10,965 nt of DNA, from NCBI RefSeq assembly GCF_946479605.1, contig NZ_CAMLGT010000121.1, forward strand, positions 1 to 10,965, read 5' to 3'. Position numbers and translations under genes: made by a program. The notes beneath the pieces were generated by a model. It made no database searches and was not told the DNA's origin. It worked only from the letters and a program-made list of their open reading frames with translations. Positions 1 through 5,762 of this stretch are shown piece after piece. Every line of letters starts with the position of its first letter. Position 1 is the first letter of the stretch. The stretch is from an uncultured Lacibacter sp. Its GTDB lineage: Bacteria > Bacteroidota > Bacteroidia > Chitinophagales > Chitinophagaceae.

Positions 1-171
1 ATTGCCGGAGGTATCTATACAAAACTCATTACGTCCATTACCGGTCTCATTATTGGGTTAGTGGCTTATCTTTTTCATAATATCCTGCACACGCAGGTGG
101 AGAAAGCCATTAACAAAATGGAAGCTTCTGCAGCCGATTTTCTTGATGTATTACAGGAACCCACCCGTTAA
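1..171 (+). CDS. exbB: ExbB/TolQ/MotA-family proton channel subunit, C-terminal end (5' truncated by window)
   Basis: The open frame enters from the left edge and gives 56 residues before a TAA. The visible part has one hydrophobic segment (about residues 7-28, rich in Thr, Gly, Leu and Ile) followed by a helical charged tail. This matches the last membrane helix and cytoplasmic tail of ExbB/TolQ proteins. In that family ExbB forms a pentameric inner-membrane channel with ExbD that uses the proton gradient to drive TonB at the outer membrane. The identity rests on the helix pattern and on exbD lying 11 bp downstream in the same direction, so the two are probably co-transcribed. The family call is fairly safe; whether the system powers TonB or another partner cannot be told from this fragment. 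Confidence 0.78.
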   Translation: MAGGIYTKLITSITGLIIGLVAYLFHNILHTQVEKAINKMEASAADFLDVLQEPTR

Positions 172-182
172 AAAACTGACGA

Positions 183-596
183 ATGAATCTACGAAAGAAA
201 CGAACGGAATCGTCGGAAGTGTTTACGGATGCGTTGAACGATATCCTGTTCATCCTCCTTATGTTTTTTCTTATTGTGTCCACGCTGGCAAACCCCAATG
301 TGCGGAAGGCTTCGTTGCCAAAAGCAAAAAGCAATACCCGCAGTAAACAAACAGTGGTGGTAACCATTGATGCGACCAATCATTTTTATGTGGGCTCAAA
401 ACCGGTGGAACCATTGCTGATGGATACCACACTTGCACAGATCATTAATTCAAAACGTACAGGTGGCGAAGAGGTGAGTATTGTGATCAATGCCGATCGT
501 AATGCCACCATTGAAAGCTTTGCTGCAGTACTTCGAGCAGCTGATCGTTTAGGTGTAAAGGCGGTGATGAGTGTGGATAAGAAGGGAGTGGAATAA
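183..596 (+). CDS. exbD: ExbD/TolR-family biopolymer transport protein
   Basis: This 137-residue protein has the layout of ExbD/TolR: a short basic cytoplasmic N-terminus (RKKR), one transmembrane helix at about residues 18-36, and a periplasmic domain of about 100 residues. Asp20, in the sequence LNDILF at the start of the helix, fits the conserved proton-carrying aspartate of the family. The periplasmic part ends with the usual segment around residues 95-130 (IVINADRNATI, then VLRAADRLGVKAV). Its length is normal for the family. It follows the ExbB-like gene by 11 bp, so both probably form one complex that couples proton flow to TonB-dependent transport. The start is the first in-frame ATG after the upstream stop, with no clear ribosome-binding site, as is common in Bacteroidota. 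No tonB follows; the next gene is convergent prmC. Confidence 0.9.
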   Translation: MNLRKKRTESSEVFTDALNDILFILLMFFLIVSTLANPNVRKASLPKAKSNTRSKQTVVVTIDATNHFYVGSKPVEPLLMDTTLAQIINSKRTGGEEVSIVINADRNATIESFAAVLRAADRLGVKAVMSVDKKGVE

Positions 597-602
597 AAGT
601 AG

Positions 603-677
603 TTTGTCGTTAGCCGATAGCCATTAGTAAGTGCTTTACTATCGGCTAAGAACTAAAGGCTAACGGCTAACGGCTTG
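603..677. repeat. Degenerate heptamer tract between the 3' ends of exbD and prmC
   Basis: The sequence can be read as a run of 7-bp units. On the left side the units are CGTTAGC (608-614) and CGATAGC (615-621). On the right side they occur in the opposite orientation, with CGGCTAA at 643-649 and 664-670 and AGGCTAA at 657-663. Because of the flip, TTAGCCGATAG (610-620) is a perfect inverted repeat of 639-649, giving an 11-bp stem with an 18-nt loop. No T-run follows either arm, so it is not a standard intrinsic terminator, although it could act as one between two convergent genes. The right end overlaps the last codons of prmC, whose stop codon (667-669) comes from a repeat unit. Confidence 0.6.
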
Positions 678-1530
678 CTTTAATCATCCGTTCATTACCA
701 CTCATATCTTTTCGTAATTCAACTGTAAATCCTTTTTGCTGAAACAATTCAACCGTTTCTTTGCCCAGCTGCTGATTGATTTCCACAAATACAGCTCCGT
801 TGGGTTGCAAATGCTGCAAGGCAAAATCAGCGATCTTGCGGTAAAACAACAATGCATCTTCGTCAGGAACAAACAATGCTTTGTGCGGTTCAAACTCCAG
901 CACATGTTTGCTCATGCTGCCTGATTCAGTATTTTTAATGTATGGCGGATTGCTGATGATGATATCGTAGTTGCCGAGATCGTTCCATTTACTTTCATCT
1001 AAAAAGTCGAGCAACTGAAAGTTGATCTCTGTTTCACTATTCACCGCATTTGTTGTTGCAACATGCAAGGCTTCGCTGCAAACATCAATTGCTGTAACAT
1101 CTGTTTCAGGCAAATTCTTTTTTAGCGAGATGGGGATGCAGCCACTACCGGTTCCAATATCTAAGAGGGTGAGTGGTATTGGCTCACTTGGTACTTCGTA
1201 CTTCTTATCCCGTACCTCTTTAACGATCCAATCTACCAACTCTTCTGTTTCCGGTCTTGGTATCAACACACTTTCATTTACTTCAAACTTCAAACCATAG
1301 AACCACGCTTCGTTCAACACATATTGCAGGGGACGGTGGGTGAGCAGTTGTTGTAAATGCTGATTAATTTGCCGTGCTTCATCATCTGTAATTGCATCAG
1401 TTTTCAGCTGGTTCAGTTTCTTTCCGCCAACATGCTCTGCAACCAATGTGGCTATAGCTTCTGCTTCAGAGGGTTCATGTACAGCAGTTAATGCGTCCCG
1501 TAAGTGTTGATATTGTTCCTGCCAGTTCAT
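667..1530 (-). CDS. prmC: Peptide chain release factor N5-glutamine methyltransferase
   Basis: PrmC (HemK) methylates the glutamine of the GGQ motif in release factors RF1 and RF2, using S-adenosylmethionine, in the cytoplasm. The 287-residue protein has the family's helical N-terminal domain (about 1-85), the linker motif PRPETEELV (91-99), the SAM-binding motif LDIGTGSGC (123-131) and the catalytic NPPY (194-197). A stretch of about 12-15 residues (104-120, RDKKYEVPSEPIP) between the PRPETE helix and the SAM motif is coded by a 7-bp repeat tract and looks like an added linker. The last residues and the TAG stop also fall in repeat sequence. The ATG at 1530 is only a few bases downstream of a perfect TAnnTTTG box, so the transcript is probably almost leaderless. 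It is divergent from ribD and convergent to exbD. Confidence 0.95.
   Translation of the reverse strand: MNWQEQYQHLRDALTAVHEPSEAEAIATLVAEHVGGKKLNQLKTDAITDDEARQINQHLQQLLTHRPLQYVLNEAWFYGLKFEVNESVLIPRPETEELVDWIVKEVRDKKYEVPSEPIPLTLLDIGTGSGCIPISLKKNLPETDVTAIDVCSEALHVATTNAVNSETEINFQLLDFLDESKWNDLGNYDIIISNPPYIKNTESGSMSKHVLEFEPHKALFVPDEDALLFYRKIADFALQHLQPNGAVFVEINQQLGKETVELFQQKGFTVELRKDMSGNERMIKASR
1186..1220. repeat. Heptamer tract inside prmC
   Basis: Five consecutive 7-bp units can be read here. Two are identical tandem copies of GTACTTC (1191-1204), and the others, such as ACTTGGT at 1186-1192 and GTACCTC at 1212-1218, are diverged. On the coding (minus) strand this reads as Lys/Glu/Val/Tyr-rich codons for about residues 104-115 of PrmC, just before the SAM-binding motif. 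The frame stays open. The same kind of 7-bp periodicity, with different unit sequences, occurs at the gene 3' ends of the neighbourhood. Confidence 0.5.
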
Positions 1531-1535
1531 TTGTG

Positions 1536-1543
1536 CAAAGCTA
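1536..1543 (-). promoter_or_regulatory. Bacteroidota-type -7 box of prmC
   Basis: On the minus strand the bases read TAGCTTTG, an exact match to the TAnnTTTG -7 element recognised by the primary sigma factor of Bacteroidota. It ends 5 bp before the ATG at 1530, so transcription would begin within about three bases of the start codon. No clear -33 TTTG element is visible at the expected distance. Confidence 0.5.
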
Positions 1544-1548
1544 CCATT

Positions 1549-1609
1549 GGTATGCCATACTTATAGTGTTATGATGAATTTAAACGGGCTTTATAAAGTA
1601 TGGCATACC
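1549..1609. promoter_or_regulatory. Pair of GTATGSCATAC palindromes in the prmC/ribD divergent region
   Basis: GTATGCCATAC (1550-1560) and GTATGGCATAC (1598-1608) are each 11-bp palindromes with one central base, 48 bp apart centre to centre. The flanks also match: GGTATGCCATACTT (1549-1562) is a perfect 14-bp inverted repeat of 1596-1609. The left copy lies just upstream of the prmC -7 box, and the right copy lies about 25 bp upstream of the ribD -7 box. The arrangement fits two operator half-regions for a dimeric regulator acting on both genes. It could also be a 61-bp palindromic repeat element or a cruciform. No other copy of the full motif was noticed in the window. Confidence 0.5.
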
Positions 1610-1630
1610 TGCGACTCGCTCTGAAACCAT

Positions 1631-1638
1631 TACTTTTG
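1631..1638 (+). promoter_or_regulatory. Bacteroidota-type -7 box of ribD
   Basis: The bases TACTTTTG match TAnnTTTG exactly. Transcription would start at about 1641-1643, right at the TTG codon (1644) that begins the conserved part of RibD. This is one reason the start of ribD is uncertain: either the mRNA is leaderless with TTG, or translation starts at ATG 1665. No convincing -33 element is seen. Confidence 0.45.
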
Positions 1639-1643
1639 CAGCC

Positions 1644-2750
1644 TTGCAGACACATGAAACATATATGCAGCGCTGTATTGAGCTGGCACATAAAGGAGCT
1701 GGTTCGGTTGCGCCCAACCCCATGGTGGGGGCGGTGCTGGTGCATAACGATGTGATCATTGGTGAAGGCTGGCACCAGCGTTATGGAGAAGCACATGCAG
1801 AAGTGAACTGCTTAGGTCAGGCCGTTCAAAACGGCCAGACCGGGAAACTGCAAGAATCAACTTTGTATGTCTCTCTCGAACCTTGTGCCCATTTTGGCAA
1901 AACACCACCCTGCAGCGATCTTATCATCAAACACAACATTCCAAAAGTTGTTATCGGTTGTCGTGATCCGTTTAAAGAAGTGGATGGAAAAGGAATTGAA
2001 AAACTGAAAACAGCAGGAGTGGAAGTGATCGTTGATGTGCTGAAGGAGGAATGCATGGAACTCAACAAACGCTTCTTTACGTTTCATCAGCAACAACGTC
2101 CTTATGTGATCCTTAAATGGGCGCAAACGAATAATGGTATCATTGGCTCTGCCACAGATGAGCGTTTGCTCATCAGCAATGAACTCACAAACCGAATGGT
2201 GCATCAATGGCGCAGCGAAGATGCAGCTGTCCTTGTTGGGTCTAAAACAGCATTTCTCGATGATCCGCAACTCACCAACCGTTATTGGCCTGCAGAAAAG
2301 CAGCCTGTTCGTTTGGTTGTAGATCGTCAATTAAAATTACCATCATCCTTAAAATTATTTAACGGCGAAGCAACTACCATTGTGCTGAACAATGTAAAGC
2401 AAATACAGGATGGTTCAGTGCAGTATGAACAATTGAGTGGAAGCGGATCGGTTGTGCAACAGATGTTACTGGCATTGTATCAACGAAAACTCAACAGCGT
2501 AATTGTAGAAGGCGGGGCTGAACTGCTGCAACACTTCATCAACGAAGGAATATGGGATGAAGCACGTATCATTACCAACGAAACATTAACAGTTGCAGAT
2601 GGAGTGAAAGCACCGCAACTGCAAAATGAAATGCAAACGAATCAGCAACAGATAGGCAGCGATAAAATTTGTTGGTATAAAAACCAAAAGCAGAATCCAA
2701 GTTCCAAAATGCAAGTTCCAAATCCCCAATTCCTAACTCCCAATTCCTAA
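1644..2750 (+). CDS. ribD: Bifunctional riboflavin biosynthesis protein RibD (deaminase/reductase)
   Basis: RibD carries out two steps of riboflavin synthesis: deamination of the pyrimidine from GTP breakdown, then NADPH-dependent reduction of its ribose. Residues 1-145 form the cytidine-deaminase-like domain, with NPMVGAV (25-31), the zinc/proton-shuttle motif HAE (51-53) and zinc ligands Cys81 and Cys90 in PC-x8-C (EPCAHFGKTPPC). Residues from about 150 to 340 form the dihydrofolate-reductase-like domain (PYVILKWAQT, then VEGGAELLQHF). The TTG at 1644 is chosen because HETYMQRCIELA, typical of the family N-terminus, begins right after it; the first ATG (1665) would remove part of it. The last 20 or so residues and the stop are coded by a 7-bp repeat tract and lie beyond the normal end of the domain. 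The DMT transporter gene starts 9 bp downstream. Confidence 0.94.
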   Translation: MQTHETYMQRCIELAHKGAGSVAPNPMVGAVLVHNDVIIGEGWHQRYGEAHAEVNCLGQAVQNGQTGKLQESTLYVSLEPCAHFGKTPPCSDLIIKHNIPKVVIGCRDPFKEVDGKGIEKLKTAGVEVIVDVLKEECMELNKRFFTFHQQQRPYVILKWAQTNNGIIGSATDERLLISNELTNRMVHQWRSEDAAVLVGSKTAFLDDPQLTNRYWPAEKQPVRLVVDRQLKLPSSLKLFNGEATTIVLNNVKQIQDGSVQYEQLSGSGSVVQQMLLALYQRKLNSVIVEGGAELLQHFINEGIWDEARIITNETLTVADGVKAPQLQNEMQTNQQQIGSDKICWYKNQKQNPSSKMQVPNPQFLTPNS

Positions 2751-2753
2751 ATC
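2684..2753. repeat. Ten-unit degenerate heptamer tract overlapping the 3' end of ribD
   Basis: The 70 bp divide cleanly into ten 7-bp units close to a consensus CMAAKTC. Exact copies include CAAGTTC at 2698-2704 and 2712-2718, and CCAATTC at 2726-2732 and 2740-2746. Units between them, such as CAAAATG and CTAACTC, are diverged. The tract encodes the proline-, serine- and asparagine-rich tail of RibD (NPSSKMQVPNPQFLTPNS) and its TAA stop, and ends 6 bp before the next start codon at 2760. Confidence 0.75.
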
Positions 2754-2759
2754 ACCGGC

Positions 2760-3638
2760 ATGTTATTTCTCATCGGCAGTATTGTACTTACCTCGTGGCT
2801 CACACTTTCTTTTAAAGTGGTGGAGCGTTTGGGTGTAAATACATACCAGTCGATCGTGTTTAATTATATCACTTGTGTAATCACTGGCTCATTTGTTAAT
2901 GGCGCTTTTCCTATTTCTGAAACATCTGTACAAGAACCCTGGTTTAAATGGGCAATGGTCATGGGTTTTGTTTTTGTTTCGCTCTTTAATGTAATTGCTG
3001 TTACCACGCAAAAGCTTGGTGTTGCTGTTGCATCTGTTGCCAATAAATTATCGCTGGTTATTCCGTTCCTGTTTTCCATTTATCTCTATAATGAGGAAGC
3101 AACTGGTTTAAAAATACTCGGCATTTTGGTAGCGTTGGCTGCCGTAGCTTTTACCTGTTGGCCTGCACCAGCAGCAAATAGATCAGCTAAAAAAGTAAAT
3201 GCCGGGTGGTATTTGTTGCCCGTGGTTATCTTCTTTACAAGTGGCTTGCTTGATACGATGATCAAATATGTAGAGATCAGTTTTATTGATTCGTCTAATC
3301 ATAATGCTTATCTCATCACTGCATTTGCATCAGCAGCTACATTTGGAGTAATAGGATTGTTGTATCTGTTGTTCACAAAACGCATGCGGTTTGATGCAAG
3401 AGCAATACTGACGGGTTTAATGATCGGTGTACCGAATTATTTTTCCATCTGGTGCCTCATGTATGTGCTGAAAGAAAATGCAGGGAACAGTTCAGCCATC
3501 ATTCCCATCAACAATACCGGTATTGTGTTGTTCAGTACTGTTGCTGCTTTATTATTATTCAACGAAAAATTATCAAAACTAAACTGGCTGGGCATTGCAC
3601 TGTCTGTTGTTGCTATTGCATTGATCGCATACGGTTAA
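2760..3638 (+). CDS. DMT-superfamily (EamA-like) membrane transporter
   Basis: This 292-residue protein is almost wholly hydrophobic, with about ten predicted transmembrane helices in two five-helix halves separated by a short basic linker near residues 140-147 (NRSAKKVN). Size and topology match drug/metabolite transporters of the EamA type. Recognisable family features are the N-terminal helix with its Ser/Thr/Trp content, the segment PFLFSIYLYNEEAT (about 100-113) at the end of the first half, and the mirror segment near 265 (LLLFNEKLS) at the end of the second half. The substrate cannot be read from the sequence. The gene lies 9 bp after ribD and 32 bp before the YigZ gene, so the three are probably one transcript. 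Export of a metabolite is the usual role in the family; a link to flavins is only a guess from position. Confidence 0.85.
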   Translation: MLFLIGSIVLTSWLTLSFKVVERLGVNTYQSIVFNYITCVITGSFVNGAFPISETSVQEPWFKWAMVMGFVFVSLFNVIAVTTQKLGVAVASVANKLSLVIPFLFSIYLYNEEATGLKILGILVALAAVAFTCWPAPAANRSAKKVNAGWYLLPVVIFFTSGLLDTMIKYVEISFIDSSNHNAYLITAFASAATFGVIGLLYLLFTKRMRFDARAILTGLMIGVPNYFSIWCLMYVLKENAGNSSAIIPINNTGIVLFSTVAALLLFNEKLSKLNWLGIALSVVAIALIAYG

Positions 3639-3666
3639 CAATTGCATATTGCCTGTTGCTTATTCA
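3639..3666. repeat. Four-unit heptamer tract between the DMT transporter and yigZ
   Basis: Directly after the stop of the transporter gene the spacer reads as 7-bp units CAATTGC (3639-3645), ATATTGC (3646-3652), CTGTTGC (3653-3659) and TTATTCA (3660-3666). The first three share TTGC at the same place. The tract fills nearly the whole spacer before the start at 3671. Confidence 0.5.
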
Positions 3667-3670
3667 AAAA

Positions 3671-4273
3671 ATGAACGAAGAATTTTACTATACCATTGCC
3701 CAACCCGTTGTAGCCGAGTTTAAAGACCGTGGCAGCCGTTTTCTTGCTTATGCTTACCCCATTGCATCAATAGATGAGTTTAAGGAAAAGTTGAAACTGC
3801 TGAAAGAAGAACACCCGAAAGCAGTGCATCATTGTTTTGCCTATCGTTTGGGGACAGATGGTAATACGTATCGGGTAAGTGATGATGGAGAACCATCGGG
3901 CAGTGCAGGTCGCCCCATACTTGGTCAGATTGATAGCAGGCAGGTGACCAATGTGCTTGTGGTTGTGGTACGTTATTTCGGCGGAACATTACTGGGCGTG
4001 CCGGGTTTGATCAATGCTTACAAAACTGCAACAACACTTGCGCTGCAAACAACACCCATCGTACAAAAGCAGATCGAAGTAAATTATTTTCTGCATTTTG
4101 ATTATACACGCATGAACGATGTGATGATGATTGTTAAGCAATACAACTGCACAGTAGTAAAGCAGGAGCAGAATCTTTTTTGCGATGTGGAGATCAGTAT
4201 TCCTAAAAACCGTTTGGAAGAAGTATTATTTAAGTTGGGCGAAATGCATACCGTGGAAACAAGAAAGTTGTAA
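3671..4273 (+). CDS. yigZ: YigZ / IMPACT-family protein
   Basis: This 200-residue cytoplasmic protein belongs to the YigZ/IMPACT (UPF0029) family, which is related to the translation regulator IMPACT of eukaryotes. Its exact bacterial role is unsettled. Family motifs are clear: GSRFLAYA (21-28), HHCFAYRLG (53-61), DDGEPSGSAGRPIL (71-84) and VVRYFGGTLLGVPGL (99-113). The C-terminal part (about 130-195) corresponds to the second, ferredoxin-like domain. The reading frame stays open upstream to 3452 inside the transporter gene, but homology begins with MNEEFYYTIAQP, so the ATG at 3671 is the start. It is the third gene of the ribD cluster and its stop is followed after one base by a heptamer tract. 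Confidence 0.92.
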   Translation: MNEEFYYTIAQPVVAEFKDRGSRFLAYAYPIASIDEFKEKLKLLKEEHPKAVHHCFAYRLGTDGNTYRVSDDGEPSGSAGRPILGQIDSRQVTNVLVVVVRYFGGTLLGVPGLINAYKTATTLALQTTPIVQKQIEVNYFLHFDYTRMNDVMMIVKQYNCTVVKQEQNLFCDVEISIPKNRLEEVLFKLGEMHTVETRKL

Positions 4274-4274
4274 T

Positions 4275-4309
4275 GAGAAGCCACTAGCCTTTAGCCGATA
4301 GCTGTTCGC
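4275..4309. repeat. Five-unit heptamer tract after yigZ
   Basis: The spacer between the convergent genes yigZ and the DUF218 gene begins with 7-bp units that all end in GC, among them CACTAGC (4282-4288), CTTTAGC (4289-4295) and CGATAGC (4296-4302). The 12-mer TTAGCCGATAGC (4291-4302) is identical to 610-621 in the exbD/prmC spacer, so the two tracts belong to the same repeat family. Confidence 0.55.
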
Positions 4310-4344
4310 CAATACAGGGTTTTACTTTCTGCTTCGCCCTTTCT

Positions 4345-5106
4345 TCAGGCTTTCCCCGTCATCTTATACACCAGTAATCCCACCACTTCTTTCAGGTATT
4401 GATCCCAGCCATGAAACGCATGATAAGATGGAGTGATGGCTGTTGGGAATTCCTGGGGGTTGTCAATAGCATTGTAATTGCAGGGGTAGGCCACAGTGGT
4501 TACCCCGGCTTTTGTAAACACCTGCTGCGAACGTTTCATGTGCATGGCCGATGTAATAAGCAGGTAAGGGCCTTTTATCTGTAAGGAGTCTAAAAGTTTT
4601 TTTGAAAGCTGTGCATTTTCAAATGTATTACGGCTCTGGTTTTCGCTGAGGATATCTTCTTTTGCCACACCCATTTGTTGTAACTGGTCTTTTACAAAAT
4701 CAGCTTCTTTATACTCCTGTCGTTTAATGCTGCCACTGCCACCACTGATGAGTATTTTTTTGATATGCCCCAGTTTGTATAAGCGTACAGCCTGTATAAA
4801 ACGATCGCTGGCGGCACCGTAGTAACCTTGCTTCGATTTAAACTCAAATCCAACAAATCCTGCCAGTAAAATACCAACAGGGTATTGTTCATTTGTTTGC
4901 ATCGTTTTTTGTTTGGCCTGCCAGTTGATGGTGAGTTTATGGATCAGGTACGGGTTGGAAAACAGCAGGAACCAGCCAAAGCAGAAAATGATCCATCTTT
5001 TTTTTCGCTTAGGATCTTTCACAAAAAAACTGAAGAGAACAAACAATAACAACCAGTTGAATGGCGAAATAAGAAAATTGAGCACTTTTGACAGGAAGAA
5101 GAACAT
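4345..5106 (-). CDS. Membrane-anchored DUF218 (YdcF/SanA/ElyC-like) protein
   Basis: Numbering from the ATG at 5106, this 253-residue protein has two hydrophobic helices near the N-terminus (about 3-29 and 36-54), then a Rossmann-like DUF218 domain. Domain signatures are ILLAGF at the first strand, a DRFIQAVRLYKLGHIKKILISGG segment, SENQSRNTFENA (the typical 'S-x-N-T-x-E-N-A' motif) and LLITSAMHMKRSQQVF. The E. coli relatives SanA and ElyC act in envelope integrity and peptidoglycan or lipid-carrier metabolism, but the reaction is not established for most members. A longer frame starts at ATG 5157, adding 17 polar residues before the first membrane helix; 5106 is preferred because the helix then starts the protein, as in relatives. 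The gene diverges from the first secreted paralog. Confidence 0.85.
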   Translation of the reverse strand: MFFFLSKVLNFLISPFNWLLLFVLFSFFVKDPKRKKRWIIFCFGWFLLFSNPYLIHKLTINWQAKQKTMQTNEQYPVGILLAGFVGFEFKSKQGYYGAASDRFIQAVRLYKLGHIKKILISGGSGSIKRQEYKEADFVKDQLQQMGVAKEDILSENQSRNTFENAQLSKKLLDSLQIKGPYLLITSAMHMKRSQQVFTKAGVTTVAYPCNYNAIDNPQEFPTAITPSYHAFHGWDQYLKEVVGLLVYKMTGKA

Positions 5107-5172
5107 GCGGTGAAGATAAAAATTTCTCTGTGTCGAAAAACTTCTTCTCAGCTGCATAGGGTTTAGCAGGGA

Positions 5173-5193
5173 TTTTGCAGTAGTTCTGCAAAA
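5173..5193 (+). promoter_or_regulatory. 8-bp inverted repeat just upstream of the first secreted paralog
   Basis: TTTTGCAG (5173-5180) and CTGCAAAA (5186-5193) are perfect inverted arms around a 5-base loop, ending 8 bp before the ATG at 5202. It could be a 5'-leader hairpin near the ribosome-binding region, or an operator next to a weak -7-like sequence. No T-run follows it, so it is not a terminator. Confidence 0.4.
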
Positions 5194-5201
5194 CAGTTGC
5201 T

Positions 5202-5699
5202 ATGAAACAGTCTTTTGTTATTCTGTTGTTGCTCATGGGCAGTTATTCGCTGAAAGCACAACTGACCGTAAAGCCCGATTGCGGCATCCTGCTGGTAGAT
5301 GTACACAAAGGATGGATCAATGAAACCAAACCTAATGCCGATCCTGAGCAGATAAAAGCCAGGCTGCCTTGTTTTACATCGGCTGAAAAAGAAGGGAATA
5401 CTGCTACATGTGGTGGAGGAGTGTTCCTGGATAATAAGGGTGTGCGGTATTATACACTACGGGATTATATTGTGATCACCGATAAGTTCAAAGGAAAGTT
5501 TACCGTGCCGGTATTAGGCGTAAAAAAAGCAGCCATGTTTCCCCGTTTTGGTAATCCCAAACTGAAAGATGCGAACTGGGAAGCTTATACAATGGCATAC
5601 GGTATTATGATTGTGTATTACAATACAGCTTCGGTTGTGAACAAAGTGATCATCAGCACCAAAACCACGGATGATATCAGTCTTTGCACAACAAACTGA
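5202..5699 (+). CDS. Secreted protein of unknown family, first of a tandem pair
   Basis: I do not recognise this family. The 165-residue protein begins with a classical signal peptide (basic MKQ, hydrophobic 5-13, likely cleavage SLKA|Q after residue 19), so it should be periplasmic or exported. The mature part starts QLTVKPDCG and has four cysteines (27, 57, 70, 162), which could form two disulfides. A glycine-rich CGGGV follows Cys70. The segments FKGKFTVPVLG (about 95-105) and NWEAYTMAYGIMIVYYN (about 124-140) are the most conserved relative to the copy 62 bp downstream. The two proteins align without gaps along their full length at roughly 70% identity (counted by eye). Expression is probably from a promoter in the 95-bp gap shared with the divergent DUF218 gene. 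Confidence 0.82.
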   Translation: MKQSFVILLLLMGSYSLKAQLTVKPDCGILLVDVHKGWINETKPNADPEQIKARLPCFTSAEKEGNTATCGGGVFLDNKGVRYYTLRDYIVITDKFKGKFTVPVLGVKKAAMFPRFGNPKLKDANWEAYTMAYGIMIVYYNTASVVNKVIISTKTTDDISLCTTN

Positions 5700-5729
5700 T
5701 CATTTGTTGATCACTGTTCTGTGTTTGCA

Positions 5730-5762
5730 TAGAAATTTGTAGTATTACACAAATAATTTCTA
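5730..5762 (+). promoter_or_regulatory. Interrupted inverted repeat ending at the start codon of the second paralog
   Basis: TAGAAATTTGT (5730-5740) pairs with ACAAA (5749-5753) and TTTCTA (5757-5762), leaving a 3-base bulge and an 8-base loop. The right arm ends on the first base of the ATG. In an RNA it would be AU-rich and weak, but it would hold the start region. Its position parallels the inverted repeat before the first paralog, although the sequences differ. Confidence 0.3.

Noticed and set aside
1549..1609. Reading the paired palindromes as a MITE with terminal inverted repeats
   Set aside because: No target-site duplication is visible at the edges and no second copy was noticed in the window, so it is kept only as an alternative to an operator pair.
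1531..1643. Possible FMN riboswitch before ribD
   Set aside because: The -7 box lies only 6 bp before the likely start, leaving no room for a leader RNA, and the conserved RFN element is not visible.
3452..3670. Upstream extension of the yigZ reading frame into the DMT transporter gene
   Set aside because: The extra 73 residues are Cys/His-rich shadow translation of the transporter codons in another frame; YigZ homology begins at the ATG at 3671.
5697..5713. TGATCA...TGATCA hairpin at the stop of the first secreted paralog
   Set aside because: The stem is 6 bp with no T-run, and TGATCA is its own reverse complement, so an inverted pair arises easily by chance.
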